Positions 7,801-14,854 are shown, counted from the first letter of the stretch. The stretch: 16,932 nt of DNA from Collinsella sp. (GCA_019414025.1 DXMU01000012.1:1-16932); one strand, 5' to 3'. Translations and numbers: made by a program. Notes: generated from the sequence alone by a model not told the origin.

Positions 7801-8505
7801 GGCGTCGTCGGTGAGTGCGAGCTCGCGACAGGGGAAAATCTCGATGCTGTCCTCGTTGCCGATGGTCTGGCCCGTGGAACCCACCATGCGGCGGATGCGG
7901 TCGATCTCGTCGCCGAAAAATTCAATGCGCACGGGCGCCTTTTCCTGCGCGGGAAACACCTCGACGGTGTCGCCGTGCACACGGAACAGGCCGGGCGCGT
8001 CGGCGGCGCCGGCATTGGTGTAGCCCATGCCCACCAGACACTGCGGCACCTCGTCAAAGGGAATCTCCTCGCCCACCGCAAAAGTAGTGGACTCCCAGTA
8101 GCGACTCTCGACCGGCGGCACGCAGCGCAGCAGTGCGCGGGCCGAGGCGACCATAATGCAGTTGTCGCCGCGCACGATGCGCCCGAGCGCCTCGCAGCGC
8201 TGCGCCACCACGACGTCGTCGGGCGCCTGCTCGCGCCACGGATAGTCCTTGCGCTCGGGGAAGCGGCACACGTGCGCCAGCCCCACATAGGCGGCAAGGC
8301 TGCGGGCGGCACGATCGGCCGCGTCCTCGCCGCTCACAATGTAGACCGTGGGGCGCGGACGACGCGCAAACTGGGCGGCCGCCATGAGCGTACGGCCCGA
8401 CTGCGACACGGCCAGCGTCACGTCCTCGCCGGCATCGAGTCCGGCCTCGACGGTCTGCAAGGCCTCGGCAGTGTAGAGCTGCGCGGCTATACGGTGAATG
8501 AGCAT
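4873..8505 (-). CDS. mfd: Transcription-repair coupling factor Mfd
   Basis: Mfd removes RNA polymerase stalled at DNA lesions and recruits the UvrA/UvrB excision machinery. The 1210-residue length fits the family. The order is: a UvrB-like N-terminal module (about 1-360) whose ancestral nucleotide loop has decayed (SQSGRTL, no GKT), a linker, the RNA-polymerase-interacting domain (about 525-595, starting FKPGDYVVHATHG), the RecG-like translocase with Walker A GDVGFGKTE (683-691) and DEEQRFG (784-790), and the TRCF C-terminal domain (about 1050-1150). An Ala/Arg-rich stretch precedes the polymerase domain, and the tail is Gly/Ala-rich. The start was chosen because GGAGGA lies 5 nt before this ATG. 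A terminator-like hairpin lies 26 bp upstream, in the probable leader. Confidence 0.97.
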   Translation of the reverse strand: MLIHRIAAQLYTAEALQTVEAGLDAGEDVTLAVSQSGRTLMAAAQFARRPRPTVYIVSGEDAADRAARSLAAYVGLAHVCRFPERKDYPWREQAPDDVVVAQRCEALGRIVRGDNCIMVASARALLRCVPPVESRYWESTTFAVGEEIPFDEVPQCLVGMGYTNAGAADAPGLFRVHGDTVEVFPAQEKAPVRIEFFGDEIDRIRRMVGSTGQTIGNEDSIEIFPCRELALTDDAVHNMHVALYRASQDDSKLAALLEMVDARIVTPELDRFLPVMYGQTVSPLAHVSGKALVVLSEPRSLFDDCLRAYEDIEARAGEAGIDRLEGLYVRAQQLDFGAQQRLNYVSLIRAGGAVTAELKIEQPAIAGSDNRFMTRIQEVVGKRYACVFAIPDRGARESMELTFGDEGITFEESLTAAPENAGVIGDRVRVAAADSADRAARQQAHASIRERRADALNARSLEAGAAQAAAGAAVPTISRGRVTFVDAALPQGVVVPDANLAVFSIADLNARMDANRARSRRKVDITQITFPFKPGDYVVHATHGIALFSEIARQEVGGKERDYFLLEYADGDKLYVPLEQVDRITRYVGPDGDKPRLTRLNTADWTRATNKARKNAKKLAFDLVDLYTRRSSITGIACPPDTPEQIEMEQSFPYDETRDQLEAIADIKADMEAPKPMDRLLCGDVGFGKTEVALRAAFKCVDSGRQVMVLCPTTILAQQHYETFFERFAPFGLEVEVLSRFRTPAQQKRALKAFAEGTIDVLIGTHRLLSADVNPKNLGLVIIDEEQRFGVQHKEQLKNLREQIDVLTLSATPIPRTMQMATSGVRDMSLITTPPTGRRPVIVHVGEYDPDVVSAAIRLEVGRGGQVYYVSNRVKTIDDAVARVHEAAPEARVGVAHGKMSPREVEDVMIEFATKKIDVLIATTIVESGIDNATANTLIIEDSQRLGLAQLYQLKGRVGRSATQAYAYFMFPGELPLTEEATARLTALSEFQDLGSGMRIAMRDLEIRGAGSLMGAEQHGNLSSVGFDLFTQMLGQAVAEARGDDDAGVEAASVGINLPADYFLSEEYMPAVDQRVLVYRKLAAAEDLESVDEVQEETEAAHGELPLAGLNLFNRARIRIRGERLGLESVTLSGGRITFLGVDVPKKVAFEFKNRYGAVSFPKSRKLSVPYKAGAGAGSGLGRGLDANDGAGPVAAALMLLQQLGASDDD

Positions 8506-8530
8506 GCTGTTCCTCCGGCATCGCAACGCC

Positions 8531-8558
8531 AAAAGCCCGCCGGGGCAAGCTCGGCGGG
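8531..8558 (-). terminator. Terminator-like hairpin just upstream of mfd (end of upstream transcript or attenuator)
   Basis: On the minus strand CCCGCCG and CGGCGGG pair around a 9-base loop and are followed by CTTTT. It lies only 26 bp before the mfd start, about 75 bp beyond a first terminator for nth. If the mfd promoter lies between the two hairpins, this one is in the mfd leader and could attenuate transcription. Confidence 0.6.
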
Positions 8559-8633
8559 TCGTACGTCAAATACATTGTCTGTCATGGTAGCGCATGGAGA
8601 GGACTCCAGCTCAAGCGTACGCCCAGCCCCGCA

Positions 8634-8661
8634 ACAAAAACGCCAGACGGAGATGCGTTCC
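8634..8661 (-). terminator. Probable weak terminator of nth
   Basis: On the minus strand GGAACGC and GCGTTTT can pair (with two G-U pairs) around an 11-base loop and run into TTTTTGTT. It starts 3 bp after the nth stop. The stem is short, so efficiency is uncertain. Confidence 0.45.
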
Positions 8662-8664
8662 GCC

Positions 8665-9330
8665 CTACCCCGCTACGCGCACGCTGGGGCACAAATCTGC
8701 CAGCGGACACTCGTCACACTTGGGTTTGCGGGCGTCGCAGATCTCGCGGCCAAAGGTGATCCACTGATGGTTGACCGACTCCCAATACTCGTGCGGCAAA
8801 ATCTTGAGCAGATCCTGCTCGGTCTTGAGCGGTTCCTTGGCATGCGTCTTGGGACTCAGCATCAGGCGGTGCGCAATGCGGTTGACGTGCGTGTCCACCG
8901 CAATGCCCTCTACGATGCCATACCCCACGTTGAGCACGATGTTCGCCGTCTTGCGTCCCACGCCCGGCAGCTTCACGAGTTCCTTCATGTCGGCCGGCAC
9001 CTCGCCGCCATAGTCGGCGACGATCATCTGCGCGGCCTCGACGGCATGCTTGGCTTTGCTCTTGTAGAAGCCGAGTGACCTGATGGTGTCCGCCACGTCA
9101 GCTACGCTCGCCCCGGCCATGGCCTCGGGCGTGGGCCACTGGGCAAACAGCCGCGGCGTCACCTTGTTGACCTGCGCGTCGGTCGTTTGCGCCGAAAGCA
9201 GCACCGCGATCAGCAGGCGGAAGGGATTCTCGTGGTCCAAAAAGCACTCGACCGGGCCATAGCGACGGTTGAGGCGCTCACACACCTCGATGGCGCGCTC
9301 GCGCTTGGCGGCATTGGTCTCGCGTGGCAT
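8665..9330 (-). CDS. nth: Endonuclease III (Nth), base-excision repair glycosylase/AP lyase
   Basis: Nth removes oxidised pyrimidines from DNA and nicks the abasic site. The 221-residue protein has the helix-hairpin-helix LPGVGRKTAN with the catalytic lysine and the following VDTHV with the catalytic aspartate. It ends in a complete 4Fe-4S ligand set, C-x6-C-x2-C-x5-C (CDARKPKCDECPLADLC). The length is normal for the family. The chosen ATG has GAGGAG at 5 nt; an upstream in-frame start lacks this. The gene lies 63 bp downstream of the ABC exporter gene. The gap contains two small symmetric sequences (around 9366-9393) but no convincing terminator, so co-transcription is possible. Confidence 0.95.
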   Translation of the reverse strand: MPRETNAAKRERAIEVCERLNRRYGPVECFLDHENPFRLLIAVLLSAQTTDAQVNKVTPRLFAQWPTPEAMAGASVADVADTIRSLGFYKSKAKHAVEAAQMIVADYGGEVPADMKELVKLPGVGRKTANIVLNVGYGIVEGIAVDTHVNRIAHRLMLSPKTHAKEPLKTEQDLLKILPHEYWESVNHQWITFGREICDARKPKCDECPLADLCPSVRVAG

Positions 9331-9393
9331 AACGACTCCTCGGCTCAACGGCACAATAAACTTATGGGCACAATTGTCCCACGTCCGAGACGT

Positions 9394-11196
9394 TTACGCC
9401 TCCAAGAATGCGCCGGTCTGACGGCTCCACAGGCTCGCGTACTCGCCGCCCGCCTCGACGAGCTGCACATGCGTGCCGTCCTCGACGATCTCGCCATCCG
9501 CCAGTACCACGATGCGGTCGAGCGCCGCCACGGTGGACAGGCGATGCGCCACCACAATGGAGGTGCGGCCGCGCATCAGGTTCTCGAGAGCTTCCTGCAC
9601 CAACGCCTCGGACTCGCTATCGAGGGCAGACGTCGCCTCGTCGAGTACCAGAATCGGCGCGTCGGTGAGGATGGCACGGGCAATGGCCACGCGCTGGCGC
9701 TGGCCGCCCGAAAGCTTGACGCCGCGCTCGCCCACCATGGTGTCAAAGCCATGGGGCAGGCGGTCGATAAACTCCAGGGCATTGGCCAGGCGCGCCGCCT
9801 CGCGAATCTGCTCATCAGTGGCGTCGGGGCGGCCGTAGGCGATATTCTCGCGAATGGAGCGGTGGAACAGCAGCGCCTCCTGCGGCACGTAGGCAACCTG
9901 GCGGCGCAGGCTCTGCTGTGTGCAGCGCGAGACATCCTGACCGTCCACGAGTACGCGGCCGCCCTGGACATCGTCCAGGCGCAGCAGCAGCTTGGTGAGC
10001 GTCGTCTTACCCGAGCCCGATTTGCCCACCAGGCCCACGCGCTGGCCCGCCGCCACATGAAGTGTCAGGTCATCGAACACGTTCTCGCCCGCCGCAGCGT
10101 CACGGTACGCAAAGCTCAGGTGCTCAAAATCAATCGCGCCCTCGCTCACCTTGAGCTCGGGGGCATCCGGGTCGTCTGCCACCAAGCGTGGCTCGTCCAG
10201 CACGCGCGTCATCTCGGCCGCATCGCCCAAAGCGCGGTTGATACGCTGCATCATGGAACTCACGTAGTTCAGGCGCATGGTGAGGTTATAGGTGTAGGTA
10301 AAGATCATGACGAGCGAGCCCGCCGAGATGCCAAACCACGCGTTGCCGCCCGCCACGAACACACTCACCACGGCCATGGTGATGACGATAAGGCCCGAGG
10401 TCGTAAAGTTGCGCTGCATCATGGCGTGCATCGAGACCGTCTCGGCGTCGCGCGCGGCTCGATCGGCGGTGTCGAACAGATCGCGTTCAAAGTCCTCGCG
10501 CCCGCAGGTCTTGACGGCCAAGATGTTCGTGACCGCGTCGGAGAGCACGCCCGACAGCTTGTTCTGTGCGGCGGACGTCGCGGCCGAAAGCGGCATGATG
10601 CGCTTGTACATAAGCCAGACAAACGCGATGTAGACGACCATGATGCACACCAGGATCACGGTAAACGTCGGCACCACCGGGGCGAGTGCGGCCACGGTAC
10701 AGATGACCGAGGTGATGGTGGGGATGAGCGAATACACCGTCACGTCCACCAGACCCGTGTAGCCGCTCATAAAACGGCTCGTCTGGCTCACGAGCGATCC
10801 GCCAAAGCGGCTGGTGTGGAATGTCATGGATTGATTGGAGAGCGTGTCAAAGCACAGGCGCGCCAGGTGATAGTTGCCCGCAATCTCGAGCTTGTAGACG
10901 GTGTAGTCCTGTAGCTTGGAGAGAATCTGACCCACCAGGTTAACGAGTACGAGCGCCAGAATGTAAGGGCCAAAGACCTCAAACACCTGGTCGCCCGCCA
11001 CGGGGCCGGCTTGGACGCGGTCGACGATGAGGGCCATAACGTAGGTGTTGGCAAACGTGAGCAAAAAGATGTAACCCGCCGACGAGAACACCGAGAGAAA
11101 GACAATCAGCGGCTGTGTGCGCGTGACACCCCAAAACCGCTGCAGCGTGCGGCGCACGGTGGAGCGGCTGAGCGGACTGGTGCTTCTCTGAGACAT
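9394..11196 (-). CDS. ABC exporter, fused membrane and ATPase domains (half-transporter)
   Basis: The 600-residue protein combines an exporter-type six-helix membrane domain (about 25-310) with a nucleotide-binding domain (about 355-595). Visible ATPase motifs are Walker A GKSGSGKTTL (391-400), the Q-loop in AYVPQEALLF, the signature LSGGQRQRV (495-503), Walker B ILVLDEATS (515-523) and the switch H551 in VVAHRLS. All catalytic residues are intact. Such half-transporters work as dimers and export lipids, peptides or drugs; no partner gene is adjacent, so a homodimer is likeliest. The substrate cannot be told. The ATG was set by AAAGGAAG a few bases upstream. A terminator for rmuC lies between rmuC and this gene, implying its own promoter between about 11200 and 11270. 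Confidence 0.9.
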   Translation of the reverse strand: MSQRSTSPLSRSTVRRTLQRFWGVTRTQPLIVFLSVFSSAGYIFLLTFANTYVMALIVDRVQAGPVAGDQVFEVFGPYILALVLVNLVGQILSKLQDYTVYKLEIAGNYHLARLCFDTLSNQSMTFHTSRFGGSLVSQTSRFMSGYTGLVDVTVYSLIPTITSVICTVAALAPVVPTFTVILVCIMVVYIAFVWLMYKRIMPLSAATSAAQNKLSGVLSDAVTNILAVKTCGREDFERDLFDTADRAARDAETVSMHAMMQRNFTTSGLIVITMAVVSVFVAGGNAWFGISAGSLVMIFTYTYNLTMRLNYVSSMMQRINRALGDAAEMTRVLDEPRLVADDPDAPELKVSEGAIDFEHLSFAYRDAAAGENVFDDLTLHVAAGQRVGLVGKSGSGKTTLTKLLLRLDDVQGGRVLVDGQDVSRCTQQSLRRQVAYVPQEALLFHRSIRENIAYGRPDATDEQIREAARLANALEFIDRLPHGFDTMVGERGVKLSGGQRQRVAIARAILTDAPILVLDEATSALDSESEALVQEALENLMRGRTSIVVAHRLSTVAALDRIVVLADGEIVEDGTHVQLVEAGGEYASLWSRQTGAFLEA

Positions 11197-11271
11197 GGGC
11201 TTCCTTTCGCATCTGATAGGGCGAAACGCCATTGTTGCACATTGAAGCGCACTTCAGGCAAGCGCGATGCG

Positions 11272-11302
11272 AAAAGCGCCCGCGCCGTGCTTGCGCAGGC
11301 GC
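11272..11302 (-). terminator. Terminator of rmuC
   Basis: On the minus strand GCGCCTGCGC pairs with GCGCGGGCGC (one G-T pair) around a 7-base loop, followed by TTTT. It lies 17 bp after the rmuC stop and upstream of the ABC gene. Confidence 0.75.
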
Positions 11303-11319
11303 CCCGCCGTCAGATGCAG

Positions 11320-12675
11320 CTAGTCCTCGTCTTTTTGGTCTGCGGGCAGGTCTGCGGACTCCAAGCCCAAAATCGCGTCGGCCTCCCGCGCGTCTTCCAG
11401 CGCGTCGATGTCCTTGAGTTTGCGCTCCATGACGTTGGTGCGCGTGGTAATGATGCCCTCGACCGTTTTGCCCGCGGTCTCGATCTGCTGCTGGGCGCGG
11501 CGCAGCGCCGCCTGATAACGCGGCAGCTCGGCCTTGACGGCGGAGAGCACGCGCAGTACGTCGTCGGTACGTTTTTGCAGCCTAAACGTCTGGTAGCTCA
11601 TCTGCAGGCTGTTGAGAATGGCGGCCATGGTGCTGGGGCCGGCAACGTTGACGTGATAGTCGCGGCCCAGGGCCTCAATAAGCCCGGGGCGACTGACGAC
11701 CTCGGCATACAGGCCCTCAAACGGCACGAACATAATGCCAAAGTTGGTGGTCGCGGGTACGCTCAGGTACTTTTCGCAGATGTCCTTTGCCTCGCGCTTC
11801 ACCATCATATCGAGCGCCTTGCGCGCAGCGGCAACGGCCTCCGCGTCGCCCGACTCCTGCGCGTCGAGCAGGTGCTCGTACGCGTCGCCCGGAAACTTGG
11901 AGTCAATCGGCAACAGCACGGGGTCGCCCTCGTCCACCGGCAGCTTGACGGCAAACTCAACGCGTTCCGAGGCGCCGGGCTTGGTGGCGACGTTTTCCAG
12001 ATACTGGTCGGGCGTGAGGATGTCCGCCAGGATCGCGCCCAGCTGCACCTCGCCCAAAATGCCACGCGCTTTGACGTTGCCCAGCACGCGCTTAAGGTCG
12101 CCCACGCCGGTGGCGATAGACTGCATGTCGCCCAGGCCCTTGTACACGGCCTCGAGCTGGTCGCTCACCTGCTTAAACGATGCCGACAGGCGATCGTTGA
12201 GCGTACGGGAGAGCTTCTCGTCCACCGTCGCACGCATCTGATCGAGCTGCACGTTGTTGTCTTTGCGGATGGCGCCCAACTGGGCATCGACCGTCTCGCG
12301 CACCTTGTCCAGGCGGTGCTCGATGCCTTCGCGGTTGGCGCCAAGCTGTTGGGCCGCCTCGCGGCGCAGGTCATCCATGCGGTCGCCGGCCTGCGAGAAC
12401 TCACGCGCGATGGTCAGGTAGCGCTGCTGCTCTACGGCGGCGTCGGTCGTCTGCTGCTGCGCGATGGCATTTGCCGTGCGGCGGGTTTCGGCCAACGCGA
12501 CGTTCAGGGTGTCGAGCGTGCTGTTGGCCTGCTCGAGCGCTGCCAGCGTTTCCGCGCTACTGTCGCCACGCTCCCGCAGCTCGGCACGCAGGCTCTTGAG
12601 CTGGAGGGCGCAAGCCACAGCAACCCCCACCGCCACCAAGGCAATCACAACAAGCACAATATCAATAGCAGACAT
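11320..12675 (-). CDS. rmuC: RmuC-family protein (DNA recombination/rearrangement limiting factor)
   Basis: A 451-residue protein with an N-terminal membrane-spanning helix (about 4-24), a long charged coiled coil (about 25-200) and a C-terminal RmuC domain (about 170-420), recognisable by GDLKRVLGNVKARGILGEVQ, LPIDSKFPGD and FVPFEGLYAE. In E. coli RmuC limits inversions at short repeats, and the domain is related to restriction-type nucleases; its exact reaction is not established. The length is typical. The start chosen has GGCGGAG 4-5 nt upstream, giving the membrane helix directly at the N terminus. The gene follows an unrecognised HTH gene by 51 bp on the same strand without a clear terminator, so the two may be co-transcribed. 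Confidence 0.92.
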   Translation of the reverse strand: MSAIDIVLVVIALVAVGVAVACALQLKSLRAELRERGDSSAETLAALEQANSTLDTLNVALAETRRTANAIAQQQTTDAAVEQQRYLTIAREFSQAGDRMDDLRREAAQQLGANREGIEHRLDKVRETVDAQLGAIRKDNNVQLDQMRATVDEKLSRTLNDRLSASFKQVSDQLEAVYKGLGDMQSIATGVGDLKRVLGNVKARGILGEVQLGAILADILTPDQYLENVATKPGASERVEFAVKLPVDEGDPVLLPIDSKFPGDAYEHLLDAQESGDAEAVAAARKALDMMVKREAKDICEKYLSVPATTNFGIMFVPFEGLYAEVVSRPGLIEALGRDYHVNVAGPSTMAAILNSLQMSYQTFRLQKRTDDVLRVLSAVKAELPRYQAALRRAQQQIETAGKTVEGIITTRTNVMERKLKDIDALEDAREADAILGLESADLPADQKDED

Positions 12676-12726
12676 AAACTCCGCCCAACAAACCCAATCG
12701 ATCATCAATCAAAACCGCGATCAATC

Positions 12727-13290
12727 TTACCCCGCCACACACACCGGGCGCCCGGCCCCTTCTTGGGCGCCCCTCTCCTCCGCATATTCCATAATGCGGC
12801 GAGCCGTTTTCCTGCTCACCTTTGAGTCATCGCCGGCCAAGTATGCGTATACGTTTCCTTTATTCAGGCGCAGAGCACGGCAGAGGCCATAGCGCGTTAC
12901 ACCCGATTCCTCCAATGCTTCCAGCGTTTTCTTTCTCATCAGGGCGTTCACCCTTCTATCGGCCGCCGGCTTTTCCTTCACCGCTCTATACGCACGCCAA
13001 ACGTTGGCATAACGATTAGGGAGCTCACTTTTGGCGCATAGAGACGCCATGCTACCCGCTTGACCGTACAAGGATAAAACGTCTCGATAATTCCGTTCCA
13101 TCCACGAGCCCTCGGATAAACCCAGAACGTATTCGGCTTTTCCTTGCGCCAAAGCGAGCAAAAACAGAGCCTCCGCCACGCGCGGCGCATCCGTCGTCGC
13201 CTGCTCAACCAATTTTCTAAAACTCAGCGACTGCTGTCCGGATAGCTCTCGGCAATAGCCTTTTAAGAATCCCTCAAAGGTCAGATTCAA
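12727..13290 (-). CDS. Unrecognised protein with C-terminal helix-turn-helix, TTG start
   Basis: The 187-residue product starts at a TTG codon, supported by a near-perfect ribosome binding site (AAGGAGGT, 6 nt spacing) and by the lack of any better ATG. Residues 1-100 are helical in appearance and match no family I recognise. Residues about 128-167 (VTRYGLCRALRLNKGNVYAY and onward) look like an XRE-type DNA-binding helix-turn-helix, with GNVYAYL as the probable recognition helix. The tail is short and Gly-rich. A perfect AT-rich palindrome 38 bp upstream (13328-13348) could be its own operator. It might be a stand-alone regulator or the DNA-binding partner of a toxin-antitoxin-like pair, but no toxin-like gene is adjacent. 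The coding call is firm; function is unknown. Confidence 0.75.
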   Translation of the reverse strand: MNLTFEGFLKGYCRELSGQQSLSFRKLVEQATTDAPRVAEALFLLALAQGKAEYVLGLSEGSWMERNYRDVLSLYGQAGSMASLCAKSELPNRYANVWRAYRAVKEKPAADRRVNALMRKKTLEALEESGVTRYGLCRALRLNKGNVYAYLAGDDSKVSRKTARRIMEYAEERGAQEGAGRPVCVAG

Positions 13291-13327
13291 CCGAGCACCT
13301 CCTTTTTGTATTACCTGTATCCCTTAT

Positions 13328-13348
13328 TATTATTCATCTTCAATAATA
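13328..13348. promoter_or_regulatory. AT-rich perfect palindrome upstream of the HTH gene, candidate operator
   Basis: TATTATT (13328-13334) and AATAATA (13342-13348) form a perfect 7-bp inverted repeat with a 7-bp centre. It lies 38 bp before the TTG start, in an AT-rich stretch where a promoter is expected. The symmetry and spacing suit a dimeric HTH protein, so autoregulation is plausible but unproven. Confidence 0.45.
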
Positions 13349-13438
13349 CTATTCAGTCGCACGACAGGACCCACAGGATGCAAGGATTCCACTCGTGGCG
13401 ATAATCCCTACACCCTAGAAGTCCTAATGCGACAAACG

Positions 13439-13873
13439 CTAGCTCTCCCAGCCGGCGCGGATGGTTGTTATGACGTCATCTAGGCGCTGGCCCAGGGCCG
13501 TTAGATGTTGGAGCACCTCGTTGGGCGATGCACCGTTGAGGATGCACGTGAGGGCATACGACGCCAGAAAGATGGCCGCAAGCCCCAACGGGATGAGCAC
13601 GATCATCGCCAACGTACGCAGGCGCTGGGCCCAGCGACGGCGACGCGCACGATGCTTGTCGAACGCGAGCTCCTGCGCATATGAATCTTGCTGTACGGAA
13701 TAGGCCTCTGGCGCCGATTCACACCCGGGCACAGCTGCAGGTACAGCAGCGGGCACGACGTTTTGCACGGGCGCCTGGTTGGCAACCCCTTGCATTTGCA
13801 TCTCCATGAGTCGTTGCTGCTGACGCAGCATGCGCTCAGCTTGTTGCTGCGGAGTCTCAAGAAACAAATCCAT
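13439..13873 (-). CDS. Small Gln-rich single-pass membrane protein, function unknown
   Basis: This 144-residue protein has a Gln/Met-rich N-terminal part (residues 8-40, probably coiled coil), an Ala/Pro/Val linker (about 38-56), a strongly basic patch HRARRRRW (74-81), one transmembrane helix (about 87-111) and a short C-terminal tail with an amphipathic look (113-144). The positive patch before the helix predicts the N terminus in the cytoplasm. No family is recognised. The start is set by GGAGG at 5 nt before the ATG. A promoter-like sequence lies about 70 bp upstream. It is separated from the HTH gene by 148 bp in which I see no strong terminator. The layout is that of a membrane-anchored scaffold or accessory protein, but that is a guess. 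Confidence 0.8.
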   Translation of the reverse strand: MDLFLETPQQQAERMLRQQQRLMEMQMQGVANQAPVQNVVPAAVPAAVPGCESAPEAYSVQQDSYAQELAFDKHRARRRRWAQRLRTLAMIVLIPLGLAAIFLASYALTCILNGASPNEVLQHLTALGQRLDDVITTIRAGWES

Positions 13874-13951
13874 GCTGGCCTCCAAAATCGGAGCATTCGA
13901 CGCTTACGCCCAGCATCCCGCACCGCCATGACCGCGACAACGCAATCCGTA

Positions 13952-13980
13952 GCAATAGCCGCAAAGTTTCTTGTTGACAA
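13952..13980 (-). promoter_or_regulatory. Candidate promoter of the small membrane protein gene
   Basis: On the minus strand TTGTCA (13980-13975) is followed after exactly 17 bp by TATTGC (13957-13952). The -35 box matches the consensus at five of six positions, the -10 box at three. Predicted transcripts would have a leader of about 70 nt. Confidence 0.35.
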
Positions 13981-14124
13981 AAGCTGTCGAAAACCTCAAC
14001 AACTCCCCTACCAGCACTTTCTCTGAGCTTTTTTCGCCAACAATCTTTTGGCCTTCCACCCTTACGCCAACTGACCAAAATCTAACCAATAGCTTGACGA
14101 AAACTGTGGAGACCGGGACCCCAC

Positions 14125-14167
14125 AAAAACGTGCCGCCCCAAAAAGGGGCGGCACACAACCTTTTTT
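14125..14167 (-). terminator. Terminator of the Rrf2-glycosylase-rubrerythrin unit
   Basis: GTGCCGCCCC (14131-14140) and GGGGCGGCAC (14146-14155) form a perfect 10-bp stem with an A5 loop. On the minus strand it is followed by G and TTTTT. A T6 run also follows on the plus strand after 6 bases, so it may act both ways. Confidence 0.8.
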
Positions 14168-14205
14168 ATCAGCTTTTCTGTATCGAGCACGCGACGACCC
14201 AACGC

Positions 14206-14295
14206 CGGAGCGCAAGGCGGGGAAATACCTTTGCCTCGCGCGACTCTGCGAAGCCGTGAGCGAGAGGGAAAGGTATTTCCCCGCCCTGCGCTCCG
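14206..14295. repeat. Long imperfect inverted repeat (35-bp arms), MITE- or REPIN-like
   Basis: The arms 14206-14240 and 14261-14295 are reverse complements with only three mismatches over 35 bp, around a 20-bp centre. The stem includes the uninterrupted GGCGGGGAAATACCTTT. It lies 19 bp after the rubrerythrin stop and upstream of a normal terminator, so it is not needed for termination. Its size and symmetry suggest a miniature mobile element or a stable structure that protects the rubrerythrin mRNA 3' end. I see no clear target-site duplication. Confidence 0.7.
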
Positions 14296-14314
14296 CAGCA
14301 GCCAGCGCCAAGCG

Positions 14315-14854
14315 CTAGTAGTTCACCACCTGCTCCTCAAAGTACGCCTTGGGGTGGTTACACACCGGGCACACCTCAGGTGCCTCGGCACCAACGTGCA
14401 GATGTCCGCAGTTCAGGCACTTCCACACCTTTACGCCCTCGCGCTCAAACACCTCGCCCGACTCAATGCGCTCGACGAGCTTGTTGTAGCGCTCCTCGTG
14501 GGCCTTCTCGACGGCGGCGACGCCACGGAACTTCTCGGCGATCTCGGCAAAACCCTCCTCCTCGGCGGTCTTGGCAAACTCGTCATACATCGTGGTCCAC
14601 TCGTAGTTCTCGCCCGCGGCGGCGTCGCGCAGGTTGTCCAGAGTGCCCGGAACGGCGCCGTCGTGCAGATATTTAAACCACAGTTTGGCGTGCTCGGACT
14701 CGTTGCCAGCCGTCTCGGCAAAGATATTCGAGATCTGAACGTAGCCATCCTTCTTGGCCTTAGAGGCATAGTAGCGATACTTGGTGTGTGCCTGGGACTC
14801 ACCGGCAAAAGCGGTCTCGAGGTTCTTCTTGGTTTGGGAGTTCTCAAAATCCAT
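14315..14854 (-). CDS. rbr: Rubrerythrin
   Basis: Rubrerythrin reduces hydrogen peroxide in anaerobes using a diiron site and a rubredoxin-type iron. The 179-residue protein has the four-helix ferritin-like domain with metal ligands E19, E52 or E54 with H55 (ESEH) and E116-x-x-H119 (EKAH). The C-terminal rubredoxin knuckles are C146-x2-C149 and C162-x2-C165. The length is close to the usual 190. The start was set by the AAGGGAAG ribosome binding site before this ATG; a longer in-frame start has none. It lies 115 bp downstream of the MutY-like gene on the same strand. With no convincing terminator in between, it may be read with that gene and also from its own promoter. Electrons would come from rubredoxin or an NADH-dependent reductase encoded elsewhere. 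Confidence 0.95.
   Translation of the reverse strand: MDFENSQTKKNLETAFAGESQAHTKYRYYASKAKKDGYVQISNIFAETAGNESEHAKLWFKYLHDGAVPGTLDNLRDAAAGENYEWTTMYDEFAKTAEEEGFAEIAEKFRGVAAVEKAHEERYNKLVERIESGEVFEREGVKVWKCLNCGHLHVGAEAPEVCPVCNHPKAYFEEQVVNY

Larger units (their letters stand above)
13874..14314. other. Long intergenic region between the membrane protein gene and rubrerythrin
   Basis: These 441 bp hold a promoter-like sequence for the downstream gene (13952-13980), a strong bidirectional terminator hairpin (14125-14167) and a 90-bp long inverted repeat (14206-14295). Open frames crossing it run through these hairpins and have no convincing start signals or recognisable protein content, so I call no gene here. 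Confidence 0.7.

Noticed and set aside
7171..9078. A 635-codon open frame on the plus strand opposite mfd and nth
   Set aside because: It is antisense to two genes with complete catalytic motifs, spans both of them and the gap, and its translation (His/Ala/Arg/Leu-rich) has no recognisable domain. It follows from the GC-rich third codon positions of the real genes.
9366..9393. Two small symmetric sequences between the ABC gene and nth, considered as terminator or nth promoter
   Set aside because: Stems are very short, no T-tract follows, and the best -35/-10 pair is too weak to support a call.
9187..10914. A 575-codon plus-strand open frame opposite nth and the ABC exporter gene
   Set aside because: It is a shadow of two certain genes, with no ribosome binding site or protein family seen.
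11011..12825. A 604-codon plus-strand open frame opposite rmuC and parts of its neighbours
   Set aside because: The same codon-bias artefact; it runs through the rmuC terminator hairpin and two intergenic gaps.
13904..14318. Open frames on both strands in the gap before rubrerythrin (135 and 115 codons)
   Set aside because: They run through the long inverted repeat and the terminator hairpin, have no good ribosome binding sites, and their translations look like non-coding sequence.
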